A stretch of 64,000 bases of DNA from Cyanosarcina radialis HA8281-LM2 (lineage in GTDB: Bacteria > Cyanobacteriota > Cyanobacteriia > Cyanobacteriales > CCAP-1448), in NCBI GenBank assembly GCA_019359615.1, contig JAHHHA010000011.1:1-64000 (forward strand), written 5' to 3'. The position numbers and the translations under genes were made by a program. Under the pieces are notes generated by a model. The model searched no databases, was not told the DNA's origin, and saw nothing but the letters and a program-made list of their open reading frames with translations. Of this stretch, positions 12,095 through 20,396 are shown piece by piece; position 1 is the first letter of the stretch; every line of letters begins with the position of its first letter.

Positions 12095-13387
12095 ATGCTG
12101 CGAATTATTACTCAGCACTCTGAAGCCCAAACCGAACTGCGGCGAATTAGCGATCGCACCCATGACGATCAAATTTTTAATAAAGAGTCAACGGTTCGGG
12201 AAATTTTACAGACTGTCAAGCGCCAGGGGGATAAAGCCCTGTTGCACTATACGGAGGAGTTTGACGGGCAATCTCTTACCCTAGAACAGTTGCGCGTTAG
12301 CGGCTCGGAGTTAGATGCTGCCTACCAACAGGTATCTAAAGAGTTACTCGATGCGATCGGTTTAGCCAAAAAAAATATTGAGGCGTTTCACCGCCAGCGG
12401 GTGCCGAAATCTTGGGTGCAGTTTGGCGAGAATGACGTGGTTTTAGGAAAACGTTACACCCCTGTAGATAAAGCTGGGTTGTACGTCCCTGGAGGGCGGG
12501 CGGCTTATCCCAGCACGGTGTTGATGAATGCGATTCCGGCGAAAGTGGCAGGTGTTCCCCGAATAGTAATGGTGACTCCACCAGGCCCCGATAAAGCGAT
12601 TAATGCTGCCGTTTTGGTAGCGGCGCAAGAGGCAGGAGTTGAGGAAATTTATCGAGTGGGTGGGGCGCAAGCGATCGCGGCTTTAGCTTACGGTACGGAG
12701 ACGATCCCGAAGGTAGACGTAATTACCGGACCGGGTAACATTTACGTCACCTTGGCTAAAAAGCTAGTTTACGGGACCGTAGGGATTGACTCTCTAGCCG
12801 GGCCCTCAGAAGTGCTGATTATTGCTGATGCCCATGCCAATCCGGTTTACGTGGCGACGGATATGTTAGCCCAGGCAGAACACGATCCGATGGCAGCAGC
12901 AATCTTGGTGACAACAGATATGAACTTGGCACAGCAAGTGCAGGCAGAGGTAGACAAGCAACTGCGGAACCATCCCCGGAAGCTGCTGACGGAAAAAGCG
13001 ATCGCTCACTACGGATTGATCGCGATCGTAGACTCTTTAGAAGCAGCGGCCGAACTCTCGAACGAATTTGCCCCTGAACATTTGGAATTAGAAATCGCCG
13101 AACCTTGGGATTTAATCGAAAAAATTCGCCATGCGGGAGCGATTTTCTTAGGTAGTTCCACTCCCGAAGCTGTAGGAGACTACCTGGCAGGACCGAATCA
13201 CACCCTACCTACCTCCGGGGCGGCTCGTTATGCTTCCGCTTTAGGGGTAGAAACTTTTATGAAGCACTCCAGCGTGATTCAGTATTCCCCTGTAGCCTTG
13301 GAAAAAGTAGCCGATGCGATCGTCGCTCTTGCAGAAGCTGAAGGTTTGGCTTCCCATGCTGACTCGATTCGGGTGAGAACTAATTAG
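12095..13387 (+). CDS. hisD: Histidinol dehydrogenase
   Basis: Catalyses the last two steps of histidine synthesis, L-histidinol to L-histidine, with NAD and zinc. Length is 430 residues, normal. Conserved motifs are GLYVPGGRAAYPSTVLMNA near residue 128, GPGNIYV near 211, GPSEVLIIAD near 236, the zinc/active-site QAEHDP near 262, EFAPEHLELE near 328 and AGPNHTLPTSGAARY near 366. No other his gene is nearby, as is usual in cyanobacteria, where his genes are scattered. Confidence 0.97.
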   Translation: MLRIITQHSEAQTELRRISDRTHDDQIFNKESTVREILQTVKRQGDKALLHYTEEFDGQSLTLEQLRVSGSELDAAYQQVSKELLDAIGLAKKNIEAFHRQRVPKSWVQFGENDVVLGKRYTPVDKAGLYVPGGRAAYPSTVLMNAIPAKVAGVPRIVMVTPPGPDKAINAAVLVAAQEAGVEEIYRVGGAQAIAALAYGTETIPKVDVITGPGNIYVTLAKKLVYGTVGIDSLAGPSEVLIIADAHANPVYVATDMLAQAEHDPMAAAILVTTDMNLAQQVQAEVDKQLRNHPRKLLTEKAIAHYGLIAIVDSLEAAAELSNEFAPEHLELEIAEPWDLIEKIRHAGAIFLGSSTPEAVGDYLAGPNHTLPTSGAARYASALGVETFMKHSSVIQYSPVALEKVADAIVALAEAEGLASHADSIRVRTN

Positions 13388-13511
13388 AAGTTCAGAAGTC
13401 AGAAGTCAGAAGTCAGGAGTTAAGAATGCTCTCCCCATCTCCCTCTCTTCCTTCTCCCCTCTCTCTCCCAGGAAAGTTGTATGATAACTGGGTATAGAAG
13501 GAGGCTGGGCG

Positions 13512-13937
13512 GTGCTAAAAACTATTCTGGTGGCTCTTGACGAATCAGATCTATCGGGGCGATTGCTTCAAAGTTTGCAGCAGCTACAACTCCAACCAAC
13601 CAGCAAAATCATTCTCTGTCACGTGATTTCCGCCGCTGGATCGGAATTAGAAGTAGTAGCAGATCTGCCTCATGCTTATTCAGAAGATTTGCCTTATCGA
13701 CATATCGAGAAGCAACTGCAATGCTATCAATCGGAACTACCTTGCGAAAGCGAACTAGAAATTGTCGCGGGCGATCCGGCAGAAGAAATTATCCGTCTAG
13801 CTCACATTCACGCTTGCGATCTGATCGCTATAGGCAGTCGCGGTCTGAAGGGCATGAAGCGCATTCTGTCGGGTTCGGTTAGCAGCCAAGTAGTAGCTGA
13901 TGCTCCCTGTTCGGTGTTCGTGGTGAAAGTGGGATAG
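13512..13937 (+). CDS. Universal stress protein (UspA family)
   Basis: Small Usp-fold protein (141 residues) with an N-terminal beta strand ILVALDESD and the ATP-binding pattern GSRGLKGMKRILSGSVS near residues 110-125 (G-x2-G-x9-G-S). It is therefore of the ATP-binding UspA subclass. The start is a GTG at 13512 preceded by AGGAGGCTGGGCG, a good ribosome site. It follows hisD by 124 bp that include AGAAGTCAG repeats, so it is probably a separate transcript. The physiological stimulus cannot be read from sequence. Confidence 0.88.
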   Translation: MLKTILVALDESDLSGRLLQSLQQLQLQPTSKIILCHVISAAGSELEVVADLPHAYSEDLPYRHIEKQLQCYQSELPCESELEIVAGDPAEEIIRLAHIHACDLIAIGSRGLKGMKRILSGSVSSQVVADAPCSVFVVKVG

Positions 13938-13942
13938 AACTA

Positions 13943-14269
13943 TTAAACTTCGCTAGCTGTAGGGCCGCTCTCGCTTGGCAGGATGGCTCCTTGCAAGTGG
14001 GCATGACTGAGATTAGTCTCGCTGAGATTGGCGTTGGTTAAGTTGGCATTAATGAAGTTGGTTTCGGTTAAATTTGCTCCACTCAAAGTTGCATTTGTGA
14101 GATTGGAATGACTCAAATTCGTTCTGGTCAAATTGGCCTTGGTTAAGTTTGCTCCACTAAGGTTGATGCCGCGCAGGTTCATATTCTTCAGATTGGCTGC
14201 CATCAGGTTGAGATTGGTAAAATCTCTTTGTCCTGCCTGATATCGACTTAAGAATTCTTTGGTATTCAT
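13943..14269 (-). CDS. Pentapeptide repeat protein
   Basis: The protein has 108 residues, mostly A(N/D)LXX-type pentapeptides: NLSGANLTKANLTRTNLSH is typical and runs from about residue 22 to 95. It should fold as a right-handed quadrilateral beta-helix. There is no signal peptide. Such proteins are abundant in cyanobacteria and their function is mostly unknown. It is convergent with the universal stress gene (5-bp gap). Confidence 0.88.
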   Translation of the reverse strand: MNTKEFLSRYQAGQRDFTNLNLMAANLKNMNLRGINLSGANLTKANLTRTNLSHSNLTNATLSGANLTETNFINANLTNANLSETNLSHAHLQGAILPSESGPTASEV

Positions 14270-14361
14270 AGAGTTGTGTGGAGCAAGCGAATAGATATGG
14301 ACTGAAAGTGCGATCGCTTAAGATCGATAGCAATTATTCTGCTTATTAGCAATTGTTGGGG

Positions 14362-14556
14362 TTAATAGCGACGAGAACGCCCTTTCTTCCGCTGCTTGTG
14401 CTTGGCAATCTCTTTGCGCTTGCGTTTTTGAATGGGGGTTTCAAAATGACGGTGCTTCTTGATATCTGAGAAAATTCCGGCTTTGGAAACTTGTCGCTTG
14501 AATCGCCGTAAGACTGACTCAATTCCTTCATTTTCACCAGGAATTACTTGGCTCAT
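14362..14556 (-). CDS. rpsU: 30S ribosomal protein S21
   Basis: Small-subunit protein bS21 (64 residues), needed for initiation on structured mRNAs. The sequence [19 protein letters not shown] and the basic tail [19 protein letters not shown] are diagnostic. A GGAGATCGG ribosome site precedes the ATG. In several cyanobacteria rpsU follows an RRM-type rbp gene. Here the rbp gene is upstream on the same strand, but 447 bp of repeats and a terminator intervene, so linkage is conserved but co-transcription is unlikely. Confidence 0.95.
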   Translation of the reverse strand: MSQVIPGENEGIESVLRRFKRQVSKAGIFSDIKKHRHFETPIQKRKRKEIAKHKQRKKGRSRRY

Positions 14557-15003
14557 CCGATCTCCTGATTAGTTTGCTGGGTAACGCCAACTCTCAAGAG
14601 TTGTGTTACATCAAATCCGGTTTTAAAACCCTCAAATCGGTGTCCTCACCCCTTCCCCTCTCCAGTAAAAAAACTTCCTTTACCCTCTTCTTGTAAGCTA
14701 CAGTGTATACATATCTCTGGAAACCTTGGAGGCTCTGCATTAGATCCCCCTAGCCCCTTAAAAAAAAGGTGGGAAGTCCTCAAAGTCCCCTGTATACACC
14801 GTAGCCTTGAATGAGAGGGGAGCCGGAGGCATCTTTGAGGGCCGGCAAGGTAGCTATCATAACCGGATTTGGTATGACATCTCTCTTTTGGAGACGTATT
14901 GGCGCTACATCTATAAATCTACCCGTCAATAAAATAGGGCAGACTCTTCGTCTGCCCTCAAGAGTTTATGGTGAGAACGATCGCTCTCTATAGCTTCTAT
15001 AGC
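14557..15003. other. Repeat-rich rbp-rpsU spacer
   Basis: These 447 bp contain no supported gene. They carry the rbp terminator (14931-14958), a decayed CTTCCTTTACCCTCTTCTTG repeat near 14676, the inverted relative of the 130-200 repeat at about 14700-14810 (with CTGCATTAGATCCCCCTAGC and two GTATACA words), and an AACCGGATTTGG word near 14860 that recurs near 54909. Confidence 0.55.
14931..14958 (-). terminator. Rho-independent terminator of the RRM gene
   Basis: Perfect 9-bp stem (AGGGCAGAC at 14936-14944, GTCTGCCCT at 14950-14958) with a 5-nt loop. On the minus strand it is followed by ATTTTATT. It lies 45 bp beyond the stop codon of the RRM protein gene. Confidence 0.8.
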
Positions 15004-15312
15004 TTAGTAGCGTCGAGAAGAGCCGCCTTTGTTGCCCCAGTTCCCACCACCTCTGGAAGGGCCTCTTTCTTCGCGAGGCTTGGCTTTGTTAACTTTGAGG
15101 TCGCGACCCATCCATTCAGCCCCGTCGAGGGCTTCAATGGCGGCGGCTTCCTCAGCTTCTGTTCCCATTTCTACAAAGGCAAAACCCCGCACGCGGCCGG
15201 TTTCTCGGTCTGTAGGTAGTTGAACTCGATTAACCACACCATATTCAGCGAAGACTTGCTTTAGATCGTCTTCTCTAACTTCGTAGGATAGGTTGCCAAC
15301 ATAGATCGACAT
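15004..15312 (-). CDS. RNA-binding protein with one RRM domain (Rbp family)
   Basis: Short cyanobacterial RNA-binding protein (102 residues). RNP2 is IYVGNLSYEV (residues 3-12) and RNP1 is RGFAFVEM (near 44-51), completing one RRM. A short Gly/Arg/Ser-rich tail (RGGGNWGNKGGSSRRY) follows. The family is known to be cold-inducible and to bind single-stranded RNA. A strong terminator follows. It is divergent from crtD across 191 bp. Confidence 0.93.
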   Translation of the reverse strand: MSIYVGNLSYEVREDDLKQVFAEYGVVNRVQLPTDRETGRVRGFAFVEMGTEAEEAAAIEALDGAEWMGRDLKVNKAKPREERGPSRGGGNWGNKGGSSRRY

Positions 15313-15503
15313 AGATTAGCTCCGAATCAAAATAGTAGGACGAGTTAGATTCGGAGAGACATTTATACAATGTGTTACACAACCGAAAATAATACTCATC
15401 CGCCATATTATCACAAGTTAAAAAAATCGTTGTTATATAGCTAGAATCAATTTAAGAACAATTATTAAAGAATGTAAACAAGAAAGGGTGCGCCAACAGT
15501 TCT

Positions 15504-17129
15504 ATGAGCAAAGATAAGTTACACGTAGCAGTCATTGGGGCTGGAATTGGCGGTTTGACAGCAGCAGCGTTACTGGCGAAGAGGGGTTATTGCGTCTCAG
15601 TGTTCGATAGAGCGCTGGTGCCAGGGGGATGTGCTTCTACTTTTAAGCGCCGAGGATTTACGTTTGATGTCGGTGCGACTCAAGTAGCTGGGTTAGAACC
15701 AGGTGGGATTCACCATAGGATTTTTGAGGAACTAGAAGTTAACCTGCCAGAGGCGACACCTTGCGATCCGGCTTGTGCGGTGTATTTGCCAGGAGAAACC
15801 GAACCGATAACCGTTTGGCGCGATCCCAAGCGATGGCAAGCGGAGCGAGAGCGTCAGTTTCCCAGTAGCGAACCTTTTTGGCAGTTGCTAGCGAAGTTAT
15901 TTGAGGTGAGTTGGGAATTTCAATCGCGCAATCCAGTGTTGCCACCTGCTAACTTATGGGATTTGTGGCAGTTGGTGTCGGCGGTACGTCCGAATACTTT
16001 GATTACTTTGCCTTATACATTTTCGACGGTGGGAGATGCTCTGCGGTGGTACAAATTAGATGATAACGATCGCTTAAGAACTTTTCTCGATTTGCAACTG
16101 AAACTCTATTCTCAGGTAGATGCAGAAGAAACAGCACTGCTGTATGCAGCTACGGCTTTGAGCGTATCTCAATCGCCTCAAGGTTTGTTTCACCTTAAAG
16201 GTAGTATGCAGGTGTTGAGCGATCGCTTGGTGACAGCTTTGGAAAAATATGGCGGCCAAATATTCATGCGCCATGCAGTCGATCGGATTGTATATGAAGA
16301 ACGTTCCAACTCTCTAAGGGCTACTGGCGTGGTAGTTCGCAACCATAATACGGGCGAAGTTTGGACGCAATCGGCAGACAGGGTAGTGGCTAATGTCACC
16401 GTGCAAAATCTGGTGCAGTTGCTGAAAGCAGAGGGAGAGGGGGAGAGAGGGAGAGAGGGCGGAGAGGGCGAAGAGAGTGAAAAGGAAATTCTTAACTCAA
16501 AACTCTCTTTTCACTCCACACTCAACACTCCACACTTAACACTTCCAAAGCTCCGCGCTTTCGGTCGTCGGGTAGATAAGTTGCCGTCTGGTTCTGGGGC
16601 TTTTGTCATTTATTTAGGGGTTGACGAACGGGCGATTCCCGCTGGATGTCCGCCGCACTTGCAATTTCTTTACGACAGCGATGGGCCGATAGGAGAGAAT
16701 AACTCTTTGTTTGTTTCTGTCAGTCACCCTGGAGATGGTCGCGCCCCGGCTGGTAAAGCGACAATTATTGCTTCTTCTTTCACCGATACTAGGCTTTGGT
16801 GGCAGAAAGGGAACGACCGCGCTCTGAAACAAGAGTATACCGAAACGGCGATCGCCCGTCTATCGTCATACTTCCACCTCACGCCAGAAACTATCTTGCA
16901 CGTAGAGGCTGCTACTCCTCGGACTTTTGCTCGGTTTACAGCTAGAGATCGAGGTGTTGTAGGCGGTATCGGCCAGAGGATTTCGACTTTCGGCCCTTTT
17001 GGTTTTGCCAATCGGACTCCTGTTAGCGGTCTGTGGTTAGTCGGAGATTCTACCCATCCTGGAGAAGGTACGGCTGGTGTGAGTTACTCGGCGCTGACTG
17101 TCGTGCGGCAAATTGAGGCTCAATCGTAA
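15504..17129 (+). CDS. crtD: CrtD-type carotenoid C-3',4' desaturase
   Basis: FAD-dependent phytoene-desaturase-family enzyme (541 residues). The N-terminal dinucleotide fold VIGAGIGGLTAAALLAKRGY and the following VPGGCASTFKRRGFTFDVGA are typical. The C-terminus FGFANRTPVSGLWLVGDSTH with a TAGVSYSAL block closes the FAD site. In cyanobacteria the enzyme introduces the 3',4' double bond during myxoxanthophyll synthesis. Residues about 310-348 do not fit the family. Their DNA (16425-16550) is a purine-rich run followed by a 71-bp segment nearly identical to an intergenic repeat at 32683-32753, inserted in frame. Whether the enzyme tolerates this is unknown. A CrtO/CrtH-like desaturase is the alternative call. 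Confidence 0.85.
   Translation: MSKDKLHVAVIGAGIGGLTAAALLAKRGYCVSVFDRALVPGGCASTFKRRGFTFDVGATQVAGLEPGGIHHRIFEELEVNLPEATPCDPACAVYLPGETEPITVWRDPKRWQAERERQFPSSEPFWQLLAKLFEVSWEFQSRNPVLPPANLWDLWQLVSAVRPNTLITLPYTFSTVGDALRWYKLDDNDRLRTFLDLQLKLYSQVDAEETALLYAATALSVSQSPQGLFHLKGSMQVLSDRLVTALEKYGGQIFMRHAVDRIVYEERSNSLRATGVVVRNHNTGEVWTQSADRVVANVTVQNLVQLLKAEGEGERGREGGEGEESEKEILNSKLSFHSTLNTPHLTLPKLRAFGRRVDKLPSGSGAFVIYLGVDERAIPAGCPPHLQFLYDSDGPIGENNSLFVSVSHPGDGRAPAGKATIIASSFTDTRLWWQKGNDRALKQEYTETAIARLSSYFHLTPETILHVEAATPRTFARFTARDRGVVGGIGQRISTFGPFGFANRTPVSGLWLVGDSTHPGEGTAGVSYSALTVVRQIEAQS
16425..16550. repeat. Dispersed repeat inserted in frame in crtD
   Basis: A GAGAGGG-rich stretch (16431-16470) runs into the 71-bp block 16480-16550, which by eye differs from 32683-32753 at two positions. 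The block contains ACACTCAACACTC-like tandem units also seen in other intergenic regions. It keeps the crtD frame open. Confidence 0.8.
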
Positions 17130-17214
17130 TGTTTTGGTTTAATTTTTTAGGGTTGGGTTTTGCTTTGGTGTTGGGTTTCGCAGAGCTATACCCAACCTAC
17201 AACGATCGATCGCC

Positions 17215-19005
17215 TCATGATTCTTCGGTATTGGTATTTCTCATTTTTAATAGCTCGATAATTTCATAATCGGGGGTTTTACCGCCTGTAATTCGTTCAA
17301 AATTGCTAATATTATCGGAGTTTTCAAAGTAGTTAGGCTCGACAGCCAAAACAGCGGCGGCGTAACTTTCCATACACTTTTGTTCTAAAACCGCAGCCTC
17401 TAACGAGACTAAACGCGATACAGGCAAGTTGTACGAATTTACTATTTCTCCGCTTTCATTCAGGAAACAGCCAGCAAGTTTAAGAGCCTTAACTATATTT
17501 CTTGCTATGTGCTTTGATACTTGCAAAGTTTCTGCTAATTTATCTTTGATTTGATTGATTGTTAGAGGCTCGTTGAAGCTGCTCAATAATTTAATTAACT
17601 TTTCGATCGCCACTTGGCGGTATTCTGGTGCGGGTCTGAGGGCTTTTCGATTCAACAAAGCCAATAAGTTGCTAATTTCTAATGCAGCAGAGCGATCGCT
17701 TTCTCGATTATTGGCTGAATTCGACGATATTGATGGGTCGATCTGGTTATTTTCTTGCTTCTCTGACAAATCCAAGACTCGATCGATTAACTCGATAAAG
17801 TTATTAATGTTGGCTACACTTATATCCCATAAATTGGTATAGTCTACCGTCTGAGCGTCCGTAAGATCTAAAATCACCATGAACGATCTTTCTTTCGGAA
17901 TTCCTAGTTTTTTGCGATACTCGCTATATTTTTTTAAATATAAGTTGTAATCTTGTCCTGCTTTACACTCGATCCAAAGAGGTTCGTTGTCAATTAGAAA
18001 TAATAAATCTAACTCAAAGTCTCTTTGAGTATCAAATTTACCTTGAATTCCTCGGCAAGCATAATAGTTATCAATATTGCGCTCTAATAGCAAATTGCAG
18101 ATTTTTTTATAAACAAACCTCTCGAACCATTCACCTTGTAAAAAATTAGTCATTTTGGGATTGGTTTGAGGAGCGGCTGAAATCTCTTTCGTTTGAGAAG
18201 AATAACGATAATAAGACAGAAAAGACGAACTATTTAACAGCGTACAAAAACTAGTGCAGACTCTAATATCTTCGGCACTGCTTTCAGCTAATCTGAACCA
18301 AAATCTGCTGCCATCTTGAAGATGATATTTAAGTTTTTTATAAAACGATTTTAAACTCGGATATCCTTCGCCAAGTGACATGGATATCCGATCTAACAAA
18401 GGGTCTACAGCTTCGGTTTGACGATAGCTTTCAATGTTGATATTTTTGTTTTTAGCCTTGAACCAGTCAACTACTTGAGAGATATTATCCGATCGAACTT
18501 CAGATTCACCTTCTATAGCTGGTGCGATCTCTGCATCGAGGTTGCTGAAAACAGATGCAGGATTTTCTGTAACTTGCTGCCGATCGGCTCGATTTTTTAA
18601 AGTAGCTAATTCAGTTTTGTTTTCTTCAATTTGTCCGGTCAATATTTTTAATTTAGAACTCAATTCGCTTTCATTTCGATCGATTTTGCTTTTTAAACCT
18701 TTTAGCTCGGATTTGAAATCAGCTTGACTGCGATCGATCTTACCTTTTAAAGCGATGAGTTCAAATTTGGTTTCTCCCTGCATATCGCCTAGCTTGCCCA
18801 GTAAATCGACTAGCTGTTCGCTAACAGGAAATTGCCGATCGCGTTTCTTACTGAGGATAGTTCCGCCTACCATTCCGGCCGTTCCCCCAGCGATTGCGCC
18901 CCCAGCCGCCGCTACCATGGAATTACCAGAAGCGATCGCGACCGATGCCAATCCCCCAATCAATACCGTACTGCTACCCCAAATCAACCGCTGCCGATCT
19001 TGCAT
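17215..19005 (-). CDS. Membrane-anchored coiled-coil protein with PD-(D/E)XK nuclease-like domain
   Basis: I do not recognise a named family for the whole protein. With the ATG at 19005, preceded by AAGGAG, it has 596 residues. An ATG at 19053 would add 16 residues. Residues 9-50 form a glycine/alanine-rich hydrophobic helix hairpin (glycine-zipper-like). Residues about 55-145 are heptad-rich coiled coil with repeated K-I-D-R motifs. Near 329-345 a nuclease core appears: FELDLLFL, then LWIECKAG, the D...E-x-K pattern of PD-(D/E)XK enzymes, similar to DUF1887/Card1-type nucleases. Residues about 455-520 look like a winged helix (LTINQIKDKLAETLQVSKHI). A defence or DNA-repair role is possible, but nothing in the context proves it. 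Confidence 0.7.
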   Translation of the reverse strand: MQDRQRLIWGSSTVLIGGLASVAIASGNSMVAAAGGAIAGGTAGMVGGTILSKKRDRQFPVSEQLVDLLGKLGDMQGETKFELIALKGKIDRSQADFKSELKGLKSKIDRNESELSSKLKILTGQIEENKTELATLKNRADRQQVTENPASVFSNLDAEIAPAIEGESEVRSDNISQVVDWFKAKNKNINIESYRQTEAVDPLLDRISMSLGEGYPSLKSFYKKLKYHLQDGSRFWFRLAESSAEDIRVCTSFCTLLNSSSFLSYYRYSSQTKEISAAPQTNPKMTNFLQGEWFERFVYKKICNLLLERNIDNYYACRGIQGKFDTQRDFELDLLFLIDNEPLWIECKAGQDYNLYLKKYSEYRKKLGIPKERSFMVILDLTDAQTVDYTNLWDISVANINNFIELIDRVLDLSEKQENNQIDPSISSNSANNRESDRSAALEISNLLALLNRKALRPAPEYRQVAIEKLIKLLSSFNEPLTINQIKDKLAETLQVSKHIARNIVKALKLAGCFLNESGEIVNSYNLPVSRLVSLEAAVLEQKCMESYAAAVLAVEPNYFENSDNISNFERITGGKTPDYEIIELLKMRNTNTEES

Positions 19006-19172
19006 GGTTAACTCCTTCGATCGAACCTCAACAGTGAAGGAGGACGAGAGCATTACTAGAAATCAACTCCGAATTCCGAACTCCGAATTCCGAACTCAGA
19101 TCGTCCGCCTTACTTTGTAGTCACGTAATGATTTCTAAGTTTATGCAAAAATCTGTAGCGATCGCTAAATTG

Positions 19173-19967
19173 TTAAGTATTTACACCCAAGCGTTTAAAC
19201 ATGGCGGCGCGGGCTTGCATGGCTAAGGAGTCGTCTAAGGGGGTTAATTCTACAGGGGTTTGATACTTTTGGGTGAGAGCGGTTTGAATCAGCCAATCTG
19301 CCAGAAAGGGATTTTTGGGCAGCAGCGGGCCGTGAGAGTAGGTAGCGATCGCGTGGCGGTAAAATGCCCCTTCCATCCCATCTTCACCATTGTTGCCATA
19401 CCCTTTAACTACTCGCCCCAAGGGTTCGACTTTGCCCAAGTAAGTGCGGCCGCCATGATTTTCAAACCCGACTATTAAAGGTACTTTACCGAGCATTTTT
19501 TTCAGATCTCGCGCTAGCTGGGAGGCGGTGACTTCAAACACCACATTGCCGATACACCGACGGGCATCAAATCCAGGATGCTTGCTGACCAAATCTAACA
19601 ATCCTAAGCCGTCAATGCGCTGACCGAGGGCGGGTTCGTAGTAATGTCCTAATAGTTGGGGAGAACCGCAGGTAAATACTCCTGGAGTGCCAGATTCGAT
19701 TTTCTCCCTGATGGCTTCAGCTTTGGCCCCTCGCAAATCGCGCATGACGATTTCTTGTTGCCGATCTTGGGCACCGCCGCCGACGATGATATCTACTTGT
19801 CGGATATTCTCGATCGAGGCTTGTTGGTCGAGGGGAACGATTTGAGTTTGATAGCCGCGCCACTCGGCCCGTTTTTGCAAGCAAATCGTGTTGCCGCGAT
19901 CGCCGTAGGTACTCATTAAAGTAGGATATAGCCAGCCGATAGTTAGTTGTTGGTTGTCTGCGGTCAT
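19173..19967 (-). CDS. Type 1 glutamine amidotransferase, GatD-like (CobB/CobQ family)
   Basis: Class I glutamine amidotransferase domain alone (264 residues), as in GatD. GatD works with a MurT Mur-ligase partner to amidate lipid II glutamate; cyanobacteria often carry such pairs. The nucleophile is probably Cys near residue 100 in VFTCGSPQLLG, and the catalytic His near 211 lies in ATYSHGPLL. The N-terminus IGWLYPTLMSTYGDRGN is typical of GatD. No murT-like gene is next to it in this window. Confidence 0.82.
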   Translation of the reverse strand: MTADNQQLTIGWLYPTLMSTYGDRGNTICLQKRAEWRGYQTQIVPLDQQASIENIRQVDIIVGGGAQDRQQEIVMRDLRGAKAEAIREKIESGTPGVFTCGSPQLLGHYYEPALGQRIDGLGLLDLVSKHPGFDARRCIGNVVFEVTASQLARDLKKMLGKVPLIVGFENHGGRTYLGKVEPLGRVVKGYGNNGEDGMEGAFYRHAIATYSHGPLLPKNPFLADWLIQTALTQKYQTPVELTPLDDSLAMQARAAMFKRLGVNT

Positions 19968-20092
19968 TGGTTGTGCGTCGATCGACTAGCAGATTATACC
20001 TGCAACCCAAATATTTCAGCGATCGAATTTGCCAGCCATTAAATGGTCAGAGACGCAGCAGTGCTACGTCTCTACATCGTTACAGCCAAATT

Positions 20093-20233
20093 TTAGCGCC
20101 GCGATCGCTTTTCTCGCTCTAATTGGCGACGATTGCGCCACTCTACCGCCGTCAAGTAAAAGATGCCTCCAGTCACTGCTACTAACAGGACGGCAGCACT
20201 GATAAACAGCCCGTTCAGAATGGTAGTTTCCAC
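20093..20233 (-). CDS. Small single-pass membrane protein downstream of petN
   Basis: A 46-residue protein starting at a GTG, 9 bp after the petN stop. It begins ETTILNGLFISAAVLLVAV, one hydrophobic helix, and ends in a basic, charged tail (EWRNRRQLEREKRSRR). I do not know its function. The tight spacing behind petN, the membrane helix and the clean reading frame support a real gene. It may be a small thylakoid protein. Confidence 0.72.
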   Translation of the reverse strand: METTILNGLFISAAVLLVAVTGGIFYLTAVEWRNRRQLEREKRSRR

Positions 20234-20242
20234 AAAACCCCG

Positions 20243-20332
20243 CTAAAAACCGTTGCGACCCCAAATGACCATCGAAATCGACCAAGTGAATAGAACTAGT
20301 AGCGAAACCCAACCGAGTGTCAAAATATCCAT
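20243..20332 (-). CDS. petN: Cytochrome b6f complex subunit 8 (PetN)
   Basis: This 29-residue protein begins [17 protein letters not shown] and ends WGRNGF. It matches PetN, the single-helix small subunit of the cytochrome b6f complex in thylakoid membranes, essentially along its full length, which is normally 29 residues. It lies 64 bp after the SDR gene and 9 bp before the small membrane protein gene on the same strand, suggesting one transcript. Confidence 0.95.
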   Translation of the reverse strand: MDILTLGWVSLLVLFTWSISMVIWGRNGF

Positions 20333-20396
20333 AGATTTGCGTCCCAAAAACTTTACTAGAGCGCTTTAGCGCCGATCGTAAATTCAATTTTAGCTT

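Noticed and set aside
20064-20387. 107-residue minus-strand frame
   Set aside because: It covers petN and the small membrane protein in a different frame; the two small genes have family likeness and membrane helices, and this frame has neither.
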